From Coprinus comatus (lineage: Eukaryota > Basidiomycota > Agaricomycetes > Agaricales > Agaricaceae), in the NCBI GenBank assembly GCA_034638255.1, contig JAWPGT010000036.1:1-64000 (forward strand): a stretch of DNA of 64,000 bases. Direction: 5' to 3'. This document shows positions 1-10,257 of this stretch, piece by piece (within the stretch, counting starts at the first letter, position 1; every line of letters starts with the position of its first letter). A model generated the notes under the pieces. That model ran no database searches, was not told the DNA's origin, and saw only the letters and a program-made list of their open reading frames with translations. The translations under genes were made by a program, and so were the position numbers.

Positions 1-1453
1 CATGCACAACAACTTCGTCAGCAGCCTTTTTCAAAGCTACTGTCTTGAGTTGTGGATCAGTAGTCTTCATCCTCTCGATGAGAGAACGAGTGGAGGAATG
101 TTTGTTAGTGGGAGTTGTGAAAGACTCCAGAACAGCAGGTGACAAGATCATGTTGACATTACCATCTTCTCCTTCAGCTTTGTTTGTCTTATTGCCTCCA
201 TGTTTTCTGCCTCAATGCTTCTTCTTTTTATCCTTATCCCCCCCAGAAGCATCACTGGTGTTGGAAAATACGGACTATTATTAGATAGTCACATGACATT
301 TTCATTTTGTTTCACTTTAATTGTTTCATACTTTGCTTTGCATTATATGGCAGCTCCTTATTGGTTGTAGTTAGTGTTTCACCTATGTGTTTCAACTCCT
401 GTATCAACTCCTGTTTCATGTATAATTACCTGACACGTAGTAGACACCTGACTCCTTTCTAGTCGTAGCACGGACCATTACATTCTCCTATAAGTAGTTT
501 ACATTCATTCCTGTATTCTACAGTTCTCGAACTATCAAGTTCTCTTATACTCTGCTCTCTCCAATCAAGCACACTCTACTATCTACCACTTTGTGTGTAT
601 CCTTATACTATTATGTCTTCATGTATACGCGTTGCTTTCAACAACCGGAACCAGAGTTCTGGTTCTGATTTGGTCTAGAATTAGACCCAGAAGCATTCTG
701 TTGTTGTTGTTGGGGCTGCTGAGAAGCACCACCGGAGGGTTTAGAATAGGGCTTCGCACCCTTATAGTTTTTAATGCCAGTAGAAGCAGCACGAGAAGCA
801 GAAGCAGCTCTACAGGAATCTCGCCATGCACCCATAATTGCATTGGAGACGATCTGAACTGTTAGGTTTGAAAGGGAGTTACCATATTGGACAAGGAGGG
901 CAGCACAAGTAGCACTCCATTGAGGAGGAATGCATGTCATCAACATCAGCGCATGCAGAATAGCAGGGATGTTGATGGGGAGCGAGGCTTGCTCTAACTG
1001 TGTGAAGTAGTTTCGGAAGGTGGAGATCTCCTTAGAGGGATCAGTCACACCAGATAACTGAAAAGAATCTGCAGAAGCATACAGCTTGTAAGCTGCACCT
1101 GCTGAAAATGTACCGTAAGTCCGTTTTAGGTGGTCCCAAAGACCATCAGAGGTTGTTTCACCATGCCAAAGCATATCATCACTCAATCGGGAATTTAACA
1201 TCCCGGGTGCAAATGCCTCACAATTGTCGAACTTCCAAATTTCATTGGTGTTTGTGGGGGGTACTACAGCGGTGGTAGCAGTAGCAACAGCACCACCAAT
1301 AGCTGCAGGCCTTGTGGTGCTGCCATCAATCATGTGTGCAACACACCATCCATCCATGTGGATCATGTTGGCAATAGACATTATCCGCACTTCCCAAATC
1401 TGGTAATTCATGGTGCCTGTGAGAACTGGGATCAAAGGGATCAAAGAGGCCAT
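1..1453 (-). pseudogene. Copia gag, interrupted by a solo LTR
   Basis: The uninterrupted part (1453 down to about 644) encodes about 270 residues beginning MASLIPLIPVLTGTMNYQIW, typical of the Copia-type gag domain, and ending in a Q/N/S/G-rich tail. The frame stops inside the inserted LTR. If the LTR (385 bp) plus one 5 bp target duplication is ignored, exactly 130 codons are removed and the same frame resumes at 253. It then runs to base 1 through a K-rich stretch with a single in-frame TGA near 211. The coding strand therefore continues for about 80 more codons. The element is dead through both the insertion and the stop. The tail may once have led to a zinc knuckle, which I do not see intact. 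Confidence 0.75.
259..643 (+). repeat. Solo LTR inserted in Copia gag
   Basis: The 385 bp unit starts TGTTGG and ends TTTCAACA, giving the 5 bp inverted ends TGTTG/CAACA usual for LTRs. It is flanked by ACTGG (254-258) and ACCGG (644-648), a target duplication matching at 4 of 5 bases. A TATAAG motif (about 491) followed by a pyrimidine-rich, CT-repeated stretch fits an LTR promoter read on the plus strand. No internal element sequence is present, so it is a recombined solo LTR. It differs from the host element's own LTR (1738-1955). Confidence 0.75.
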
Positions 1454-1720
1454 GAGTAATGTTTAGAGATAGTGATCTACAACAAAACATGTGTCAGAAC
1501 TATAAACTAAAGCTGCACTACATGTGCTATGTTCTACAGAGCTATGTGCTGCCTGTCTAACCAAGTATGGTAAGGGTATGCATAGAGTACACTGGTAGGT
1601 CAAACGTCTTGAGTGAGCAGAACTCAGACTTCCCTCACAGGTGAATCCAGCTTCACCCTCGAGCTCAGTGCTGCACAATGAGTAGTACTCATCTAGTGTG
1701 CGTCGTGAGTCATATAGGCT

Positions 1721-1737
1721 AACCGGGGCCCATAACC
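1721..1737 (-). other. Putative tRNA primer-binding site of the Copia element
   Basis: Immediately inside the LTR end, the minus strand reads GGTTATGGGCCCCGGTT. This closely resembles the site complementary to the anticodon arm of initiator tRNA-Met (half-tRNA priming), known from Drosophila copia and yeast Ty5. The match to this fungus's own tRNA is inferred, not checked. Confidence 0.5.
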
Positions 1738-1955
1738 TGTTAAAACAAGAGTGTAGCATGTATGCTAAGGTAGGTACGACTTAGACTTACTGAGGGTAGT
1801 TGTTGAGGTAGAAAAGAACTTAAGTATATAATGCAACTACTACAAGGTTTATATACATTAATGCAATGGTCCGTGCAAGAACATATTTGAGTCACATGTT
1901 CATCTAGCATAATGCCATTAGAGAATGTCATTGTAGAACTAATAATAGTTCAACA
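1738..1955 (-). repeat. 5' LTR of the Copia element
   Basis: On the minus strand this 218 bp unit begins TGTTGAACTA and ends TTTTAACA. It contains a TATATAAA motif near its middle (1850-1860) that could be the promoter. The gag start codon lies 285 bp downstream. The matching 3' LTR must lie before the window. Confidence 0.7.
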
Positions 1956-2845
1956 AATGGGAACAATGGGGGATGAGTCATGTGAGGGGGCAAGTCATGA
2001 AAGCGTGAAGTCAGGAGGTGTTCCAATGGAAGTCAAAACATCAGAGGATCAGTTGGTAGTTGGTGTGTCGGTGTCAGGGTCAGTGAGGAAGGTCCCCTTA
2101 CAGTAGGGGGGTGAGGGTACTGGAAAAAGGAAGATATGGGCAGCACTTTAGCTTGAAAGTTGAAGGTGCATTAAAAACTTTCTTACAAAAAATTTTGAAT
2201 ACTTATATAAAATTTACCAACCAGGGAACAGGGACTGCCACTATATCAAACACTGTCAAGTATGACCCATGGGATATGACACATTACTCACATGCTAAAA
2301 TCTGGGCATATCATAGGTTTATTCTAAAACCTACACCCTGTCAATTGTTAGTAAGCTGGGGATTCCCAAGTCATCCGATAAGCAAGTTGCAAAGGAACAT
2401 ATTAGATCTGGCAAAATCTATGAAGAAGTGACAAGTGAGGAACACATCTTAAAACCACATCTCTCACAAAGTCAAAGAAATGAAATTCGAAAACACTTTC
2501 CCCAGTGCTCTACACCCTTCCACATCAGCAAAACAAGCATCTCCTTGGCCAAGCTTAAACCTCCTTAAACCTCCTTGAAAACATTTCCAAGGGTGACCAA
2601 GGATATATCAAGAATGTAAAAGAATTTTTATTTTCTCCTTGGAATTACTTAGTCTTGCTTGACAAGTCAATTCCAAGCTATTCTAAGCAGGGGGTCCTGG
2701 TTAGTCACACTTAATTCTACTTAGTTTTACCTTATATCTACTTGTACTGCCTTCGAAAATACTTTCTCAAGCTTATAAATCAGGTATATCAGAATATATA
2801 TATATATAAAGCAAAATTTCATTACAAGTTAGAGATGTCATAGAG
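1956..2845. other. Unassigned region, probably transposon-derived
   Basis: Only short open frames occur (for example 106 codons at 2111-2431, plus strand) and none resembles a family I know. There is a tandem TTAAACCTCC duplication near 2560 and an (AT)n tract at 2787-2806. It lies between LTR debris and a tandem-repeat patch, so decayed mobile DNA is the most likely content. Confidence 0.35.
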
Positions 2846-3420
2846 GTGGTACGCGTAGGTTAGACGAGCCTAAGAATGTGCCATGGAGTGCAGGAGGGAG
2901 TGAGAAATGAGTAAAATACTTCCCTTGAGACAGATAATGACTCACCAAGGAAGAAACCCCCCTTCGTGGGGTATACACCATACCACGTCATCACCTAACC
3001 CTCCTATCCTATAGTACACGTCGAGAAGGTTCTGGAGAGCCTAGAAACGTTCCTGTATGTAGAAAAATGAGTGATACAGAAGAAAAACAGCAAGTAATGA
3101 CACACCAGCAGTAAAACTGATGTTATAGCATGGCTACTGCATCGGGACGCGTGTATGTAGGCTTGTTCGAAGCGGAGTATTGAGGCCGTCCTGGAGAGCC
3201 TGAGAACGCGCCAATACGCGATTATATGAGCCCAATACATGGAAAATAGTCGAAATTGACATACCTTATAAGAATAATGAAAACCCCACCATATTACGCG
3301 TACATAGGCTCATTCAATGCATAATGCTGAGACGGTTCCAACGAGCTCCAACACGTAGAGTTTCATCAAGAAATGAGAGTGCTGTGGTGACATTACTCAG
3401 AGTCGGCAGCGAGTAGAAGT
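2846..3420. repeat. Diverged tandem repeat, about 155 bp unit, ~4 copies
   Basis: Landmarks recur at a spacing of roughly 150-170 bp. ACGCGT-like starts lie near 2851, 3013 (ACACGT), 3146 and 3296. A GAGCC(T)...AACG-like block lies near 2866, 3035, 3192 and 3344. AAATGAG is followed by a TGACxCACC-like block near 2908/2931, 3067/3090 and 3370/3390. Copies are strongly diverged and no long open frame spans them. Confidence 0.55.
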
Positions 3421-3457
3421 TGTGACCGTGAGGTTGCATTGCTGATGCAACGTGTCC

Positions 3458-3491
3458 TGTCACATGTGATGGTGAGAGTGATCATGTGACA
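3458..3491. repeat. Short inverted repeat
   Basis: TGTCACATG (3458-3466) and CATGTGACA (3483-3491) are perfect 9 bp complements around a 16-base loop. A second smaller inverted pair, TTGCAT/ATGCAA, lies just upstream (about 3434-3450). The role is unknown; it could be the end of a decayed DNA transposon. Confidence 0.5.
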
Positions 3492-3804
3492 GTCCGATTT
3501 TGCGATTTTTCGTGAAGTCCAAATCTGGGAACATAAATGATGTGATTATTGATGCATCATCATGAAATAACAACACATCATTAATGACATCAACCAAACA
3601 AATGAAACAAAAACAAAGTCAATAACACAAATTAACTTTGACTTTTTGTGACCTTAGAATAGTGCTTGGGAAACTTAAAAACTTGGTTGGAAATATTGAC
3701 TACCTTAGAGTTACTTTGAAAATATATATCTAAGTATCAGTAAGTATCAGTAAGTATACTAAGCTACCCAAGCTATACTGAGTACTTACTAAGGACATGC
3801 TGGA

Positions 3805-5994
3805 AATGCTGATGCATTCTCCCCCTCCTCGACCTGGAATACATAGTGTTTCACAACACATAAATCCATGACCAGCCAGTGGTAGCATATCCGATCCCTT
3901 TCAATCTCATAAAGCTATTCTGTTAGGGTAGCATACTGAGTTCAGCAGAACCGTTGGAGGTGGGTAGCACTCAAGACTTGGAAATTGATGCCAGAACTGG
4001 CACAGAAAGGAAGATAAGGATTTGAGTATTTACACCAAAAGGCAATCGACCTAATCATGGTTGGCCGATACTCATATGGTTTTGTGGAGACAGCAGATCA
4101 CGTACTCGAGAAATCCACATTTCTTTTCTTTCCCCCCTCTGGCCTCCAGTTCCAAACTTACACAACCTCCAACAACGATTTCCATTTTCGACCACACTGG
4201 ACCCTGACTCAACAACTCGGCTGACACCACAACATCGGATGCTCCACATAGGCCAACGGTTCATTCCTTTCAGAAAAACTTCACCAGGAACAATGTGCTC
4301 GAAACTCAGGAGACAGACGGACGCGACGACATTCGGTCAGTTTAAGCAAGACTGCAGACACTTAGACAGGTAATATTAAGGACACTTGTATTAGACTAGA
4401 GAGTCTTCATGTGTCTGCAGGACGCTTCAGCTATGTGTGACGTGACACTGTGATGTCACAAAGATCGCAAATCATGTACAAGTCCCAATCAACAGATAAT
4501 GTCCAACCACAACTCACAGAAGTGCTGACCTTAGGGACTGTCTAGAGCAATCCTGACATTCTATTCCTTTTCATTTCTTTTCGGCACTCTGCACTTCGGT
4601 GGTTCAACACCACGTCTGTTCCTGAGCATTCAACTGCTCTTTTCCTAGCTAAAAACATTTTCTTTATTCAATTTTCCACATGTCCGAAACTTTAATCTAT
4701 GAACATGTGTACTGCTTAATGAACATTTCTAGTTTTGTGCCATAAACATGGGCTTTGAAGCCCTTCCTCGTTATCCTACTCTCTAGTATAAATACTATGG
4801 ACAATGTAGTAGAAAACCAGTAAAATTTACCCCCATTTTTCTGCTTATAACCACTCTCGAAACTTACTCGAAAATCACTCAATTCTTGTTCAAATCTTCT
4901 CAAACTTTTCGCTCACCACTCACAACGTTCCCTTCTCGAACCCTTCAACAGTAGTTTCGGACTCGAAGCTCTGACAGCTGACGGATGCAGCTGTACTCGC
5001 GTTTTTTTATATTGTTGTGAGACGTTCCTTTTCTCTTCAGTTTCATGGTGGGGGATGGACAATTGGGAATATTGATTTTGATTCCTCTGTAATGACTCGA
5101 TTTGTCAATGGTATTGTCACCATTACTTCTTTCTATTCATAAAAAATCCTCAGCTAATCTCCTAAATTAGCCGCAAACTGTGTTATAATATCAGTGGACT
5201 ATCGACTTGCTCCTGAAAATCCTTTCTCAGCTGCGATCGAGGACGCTGTCTCAGTCCTACAATGGGCTTCTGTTGACGGTCCGGCTGAGATCTCTATCGA
5301 TCCTTCTCAAATCGCTGTGGGTGGAGCATCTAGGTCTGTTATTTTCTTCTAGAACCTTAGTTCACTTTACATAATTAATAGATTCTTAATAGTGGTGGAA
5401 ATCTACGGTACTCGCCTTGAAGGCATCCACCCCCATATCCATTCAAATTCCAACTTCTTCTCATCCCTGCTATAAATTTGACACTAAATATCACTAATTC
5501 CACCTGTTACGCTGAAAAGCAGCATACACCATGCGCTTCGGCAGCTTCTGTAGACTTCTATGTAAAAACATATCTACCAAATGCAACCGAAGAAGACAAA
5601 ATGAATTGGGAAGTATCACCCATCTTTGCACCACCTGATTTAGTTAAAAAAGCACCCAAAGCTTGAATTGGCGCCAATGAAGTGAATGTATTGATGCAAG
5701 AGGCTGTAGAATACGCAGACAAGTTAAAGAAGGAGGTAGTAATGAGGTTGAGATCGTGGTTTTCAAAGGGGTGCCGCATCTAACTATGCACTACGACGGT
5801 ACGCCCTTATCTTCTTTTTTGAAGAAAAAAGAGCAGTTGAATTAATTATAACATCTCTCCCTTTATTCAGGGTGAGTGCGCTTGGTCACACTATCAAACT
5901 ACCTGGCTAACATTATAAACACAGCGTACTTGAATCCACAAAAAGAATTGTCAGGGAGGCAGAAGAGGCTTTGGCCCATGGATTGGCTGAATAG
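3805..5994 (+). pseudogene. HSL-family alpha/beta hydrolase pseudogene (copy 1 of 3)
   Basis: Translated pieces align along their whole length with the intact neighbour at 6241-7523. They are the LDxEYIxFHN start region (about 3829), the AEPLEVGST segment (3938), the oxyanion-hole HGGGW (5043), the YRLAPENPF block (5205), the GxSxG region split by an intron, and the C-terminal LESTKRIVREAEEALAH tail ending TAG at 5992. Defects are an early TAA after HNT, another stop in the first exon, a 957 bp solo LTR inserted exactly in the HGGGW codons, a TGA where the neighbour has Trp (about 5664), and frameshifts. The two final introns (5799-5870 and 5872-5924) and the single G between them are still recognisable. 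Confidence 0.85.
4083..5039 (+). repeat. 957 bp solo LTR inside hydrolase copy 1
   Basis: It starts TGTGGAGACAG and ends CTCTTCA, and is flanked by the direct repeat GTTT at 4079-4082 and 5040-5043. Removing the unit plus one GTTT restores codons for Ile-Trp-Phe-His-Gly-Gly-Gly, so both boundaries are fixed to the base. A TATAAATA motif lies at about 4786 on the plus strand. It does not resemble the two shorter LTRs at 259-643 and 1738-1955. Its length fits Gypsy-type LTRs, but the superfamily is inferred. Confidence 0.8.
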
Positions 5995-6240
5995 TGGATT
6001 AATACAACATAAATAATACCCTTACAATTACGTATGTACTGTGTACATTTTGCGCTCAAGTCAGTGACACACACTTTCGAATCGGTTCTATGTTTGTCTG
6101 ATCTGTTAACGACAATCATTAATCATCAACTTGAGCTTCCCAGGCATGTCTTCTAGACCGCATTGGCACAAAGATGCATCGCCTTCAGAACTCGAATATC
6201 ACTTGTGTGACTCAAGCGACTCATCGTCAATTGGGCCTCC

Positions 6241-7523
6241 ATGTCTTCGTCGCACAACACTGCCCCAAATGCACTCCATCCATCCATTATACCCCTTCTT
6301 GACCAAGAATACATAGACTTTCACAACACCTATATCCGCGATCAACCAGCACTACCCTATCCAATACCCATCGATCTCCTCAAATATATGCGCGAGGGAA
6401 GTCTTCCAGGCTCTGCAGAGCCTTTGGAAGTAGGGAGTACTGAAGATCTGAATGTGGATTCTAGCATTGGAGAGGAAAGAAAGATCAAGGTTCGAGTACT
6501 TACACCAAAGGATGATCGACCTGAGAGTGGCTGGCCCGTCTTGATATGGTTCCATGGTGGTGGTTGGGTAATGGGAAGCATCAATATAGATGTTTCTAAG
6601 CTCACTAGATTTGTTAACGGTAAGGTCCTATGTTTGATTTCTTGAAAGTAAAAAATAAAATAAAGTTCTCCCCAAAATTCAATAGCCGCGGGGTGTGTTG
6701 TAGTCACTGTGGAATATCGACTCGCTCCTGAGAATCCTTTCCCAGCAGCCATTGAAGATGCCGTTTCAATCCTAAAATGGGTCTCTTCCGAAGGACCAGC
6801 GAAAATTTTGATTGATCCTTCTCGAATTGCTGTCGGCGGTTCATCCAGGTCCGTTACCCCTCCCTTGATTACGAAGGAAAATTCACATGAATAAATAGTG
6901 GTGCAAACATATCAGCGGTGCTTGCCTTAAAAGCATCTAGCCTCTCCCTCCCTTATCCACTCAAGTTCCAGCTCATCGCCTTACCCGCCACAAATCTGAC
7001 ACTAAATATCAGTAACTCCGCCTGTTACGCAGAGAAACAACATGTACCAGGCGTTCCAGCCACTGCCATGGATTTCTTTGTGAAATCCTACGTTCCGAAC
7101 GCAACTGATGAAGACTTGAAGAATTGGGAAGTCTCTCCTATATTTGCACCAGCTGACTTGACCAAACATGTACCAAAAACCTGGATTGGTATTAGTGAGG
7201 TCGACATTTTAATGCAGGACGGAATAGATTTTGGAGAGAAGCTGAGAAAAGAGGGCAGCAAGGAAGTAGAAGTTGTGGTGTACAAAGGAGTACCGCATAT
7301 GACCATGCATTGGGATGGTATGTTTTTTTATTCTCTACTTTTCGAAGTGGTTGTAATTTTACTCTCACAATATTGTATGATTCGCCTTACTAATAGGGTG
7401 AGTCGACTTGTAATATTTCACCTGACTTCAAATTAATGTCCATATGGTAGTGTTCTTGAGTCCGCGAAAAAGATAGTCAAGGACGCCTGTGATGCTCTAG
7501 CTCGTGGTCTGGGGACGGCATAA
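6241..7523 (+). CDS. HSL-family alpha/beta hydrolase (esterase/lipase-like), copy 2
   Basis: A 344-residue alpha/beta hydrolase-3 protein assembles from exons 6241-6619, 6686-6848, 6899-7317, a single base at 7397, and 7451-7523. Members of this family hydrolyse carboxyl esters. The oxyanion-hole motif HGGGW is at about residues 106-110. YRLAPENPFPAA follows the second exon start. The nucleophile motif GSSSG is assembled across the third junction. The Asp region (EVDILMQDG) and the catalytic His (PHMTMHWDG) close the triad. The total of 1035 coding bases is a multiple of three only if the one-base exon G (7397) between introns 7318-7396 and 7398-7450 is kept; the tail then matches copies 1 and 3. 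No signal peptide is visible, so it is probably cytosolic. Substrate unknown. Confidence 0.85.
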
Positions 7524-7883
7524 ACTTGTTTGGAATTCGGATTCTAAGGAAGATTTAACTATTTACACAAATTCATGCGAGAGCCCTTCAATTCAAGTAA
7601 TTGTCTCTTGATCTAGTACTTGACCAGTCCAGAAATGCGCTAGCAGTTAATGACTCATACACCATAGGTTATCACAGTTGTAGTAGGTGCACATGCTCAT
7701 GATAAATATCTGCTTAGTAGACATCAAAGAATAAATCATCAGATTTACTCCATTAACACACAAATCCTCCGAGCACAACGGGTATTATTATGACTCACAA
7801 GCTGTGTTAGATTTTGAATTTGTTCCCCTCATATATCAAGTGTTATCGATCACCTTTGTTTTCAACACACAAAGCGAAGTGTT

Positions 7884-9254
7884 ATGCACCAGACAACCAG
7901 CAACCCACTTCACCCTTCCGTGTTACCCGTCCTCGATCCTGAATACATAACCTTCCATAACGAACATCTCTCCACTGTAGTCCCAGTCGAGCATCTCCCT
8001 TGGGATCCCAAGTTTCGCGACCCTCCTCCATCGCCTGCATTAGGACCTTCCAAGCCTTTGGATGTTGGCGACGTCAAGGATTATATTTTGTCGTCCGGTT
8101 TGAAAGTACGTGTGTTTACTCCCAGAGGTGATAAACCGGAGGACGGGTGGCCTATACTGATATATCTCCATTCTGGTATGTTTTTAAAAAAAATTTAACT
8201 TCTGAATCCGAAATACACTGTGTTACTGACTAACTACATTTATCTTATAGGAGGATGGGTGTTTGGGAGTTATGATACCACAGAAATCCCATTACTCACT
8301 CGAATAGTCAACAGTAAGTATAATCACTATGCTTGTTTCATACTTGATATATTGAAACCAACCAATTCACTAAAATCAAAAGCTGCGAAGTGCGTTGTCA
8401 TATCAGTCAATTATCGACTTGCACCAGAGAATCCGTACCCAGCAGCCGTGGAGGATGCTGTAGAATCCTTACAATGGGTTCGCAGTGAAGGTCCAACGAA
8501 ACTTTCCATCAATTCTAACCGAATAGCTGTTGGTGGAACATCTGTGTTCGTTATATATTCGTTCGTAAATTCTCACATTTTTACAATTAAAATGTTTGAA
8601 TAGTGGTGGAAATGTCGCAGCGGCTTTGACTCTCAAAGCATCATCACTATCCATCCCACTCGTCTTTCAACTTCTCATAGCTCCGATCACAAACACCATC
8701 TCTCCAAACACTGCAAACTCAAATTCAAGTTACATCAAATATCAAAATGCACCACGTCTAACACCAAGCTATATGTCCTACTTCATTAATAGTTACCTAC
8801 CTAACAAAGCCGATCGATCTAATTGGGACGCCTCACCAATTCTTGCACCTTCGGAACTTATGCGTGATGGCAAAGTACCTAAATCTTGGATCGCGGTATG
8901 TGAGGTAGATGTATTATATGATGAAGGAATAGAATATGCAGAGAAATTGAGACAGGAAGGTGTTCAAGTTGAAGTAGAAATTTATAAAGGAGCGCCACAT
9001 TCCATCTTTCAATTGGATGGTAAGTTTTTTTTAAAAGTTCCTCCATAATTATTAATTAGCACTTACCCATTGTATTCGTATCGCTTCACACGTTGTCATG
9101 TTTGTTGAATGTTATCAGGGTAAGTCATCGTAAACAGTATTGAGACGGTTTATTCATGTATCAACATCTCAACAGTGTACTTGCAATTGGAAGAAAGTTA
9201 TTTGAAGACACAAGCCTAGTCCTCGCTGAAGTATTTTCTAATACTTCCCTATAA
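7884..9254 (+). CDS. HSL-family alpha/beta hydrolase, copy 3 (variant oxyanion motif)
   Basis: A 337-residue relative of the upstream gene assembles from exons 7884-8175, 8251-8313, 8383-8545, 8604-9019, one base at 9119, and 9176-9254 (1014 bases, in frame). It keeps YRLAPENPYPAA, the nucleophile motif GTSVG formed across the fourth junction, the EVDVLYDEG Asp region and the GAPHSIF His region. The oxyanion-hole signature is HSGGW, not the usual HGGGW, because an extra intron (8176-8250) interrupts this motif and the second residue is Ser. As in copies 1 and 2, two short introns (9020-9118 and 9120-9175) flank a single G. Diverged sequence, a Pro-rich N-terminal stretch and the extra intron mark it as the oldest split of the three. 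Substrate unknown. Confidence 0.85.
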
Positions 9255-10257
9255 TAATTCTTTTTATACGCGCAGTAAAAATATTTCAATCAGAAAACGG
9301 AAAGAGATGAAACGGCCACTTTAAATATCTGAAAAGTGGAAAAGAAGTGAATAAGATGTATGATATGCTTGCCTAATGTCTCCACTAATATCCTCAAGTG
9401 CGAGTTGATAATGCAGGATCCATTGTCATTCCCCACCCACCCTTGCGATGTGATCATGATGTAGTTAAAAGGTTTATACCAAGATGTCGCGTAGGCATTC
9501 TACTGCCTATCTTTTGTTGTTCGACCGACCATGCTCATGTAGCAAGAAGGGCGTTATGTTGAATGTTTTCAATCGGAACACATTTCAACAGACCACGGCA
9601 ATTTCAGTGACTCTCGCCTTTATAAAACCGGTACCGTGTTGTAAAATTTAATTCACAGAGGAAATAGATGAGGACTAAACTCAAATTCTAATCCGAAATG
9701 AAACAAAGTCCAACATAAAAGAGGATCAAATTAAGAGCATTTTCTTTTTTTTTTATTAAAAAAAGAAAGAAACAAGCCCACTATTCTAATAATCAATATC
9801 TATATACCGAGAAAGAAAAGAAGGAGAGGAAAACGATCGTGTGTATCTGTGATGCCAATTATATCGAGAGGAGTAGAGAGCGAGTAGAAGGAAAAAAATA
9901 GAGAGAACACAAAACAGAGGAAGGAAAAGTAAGGAGGAGAAAAAAAGAGGGGATTAATAAATGGATGTGTCTGTGTCGTCAGATAGATGTCCCTAATAGT
10001 ACCAAAAAATGCATTGTATGTATGATGTACGTAGTAATAGTTATTTAAGAGTTAAGAAAAAAGAGGATATTCGCGTTGACAACGTCCATATTCATGCATA
10101 CGATCATCGAGAGAGAGAGAAGGCAACGAGAGAGCTAAGCTAGAGAAAGAAAGACAGGAAAGCCAGGAGAAATAAGAAGTCCGCAATGTTCTGAATAATA
10201 TCGATGAAATCTAGGAGAAAAAGAAAGAAAAAAAAGACCATAAACCATAACCCAATT
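9255..10257. other. Convergent intergenic region
   Basis: No gene is seen. The half nearest the chitin synthase is rich in A/G tracts on the plus strand (9720-10250), which read as a pyrimidine-rich 3' region for the minus-strand gene. Confidence 0.5.

Larger units (their letters stand above)
1..1955 (-). mobile_element. Copia-type LTR retrotransposon, 5' portion, cut by window start
   Basis: Read on the minus strand, the element has a TGTTG...TAACA long terminal repeat (1738-1955), a primer-binding-like stretch directly inside it, an untranslated leader (1454-1737) and a gag frame starting at 1453 that runs off the window start. The gag N-terminus has the look of the Copia/UBN2-type gag domain. 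Protease, integrase and reverse transcriptase would lie beyond base 1. A second, plus-strand solo LTR (259-643) sits inside the gag, so this copy cannot make full-length gag. Confidence 0.8.

Noticed and set aside
2111..2431. 106-codon open frame on the plus strand
   Set aside because: No recognisable motif, no intron context, and it sits in LTR debris; kept only as part of an unassigned region.
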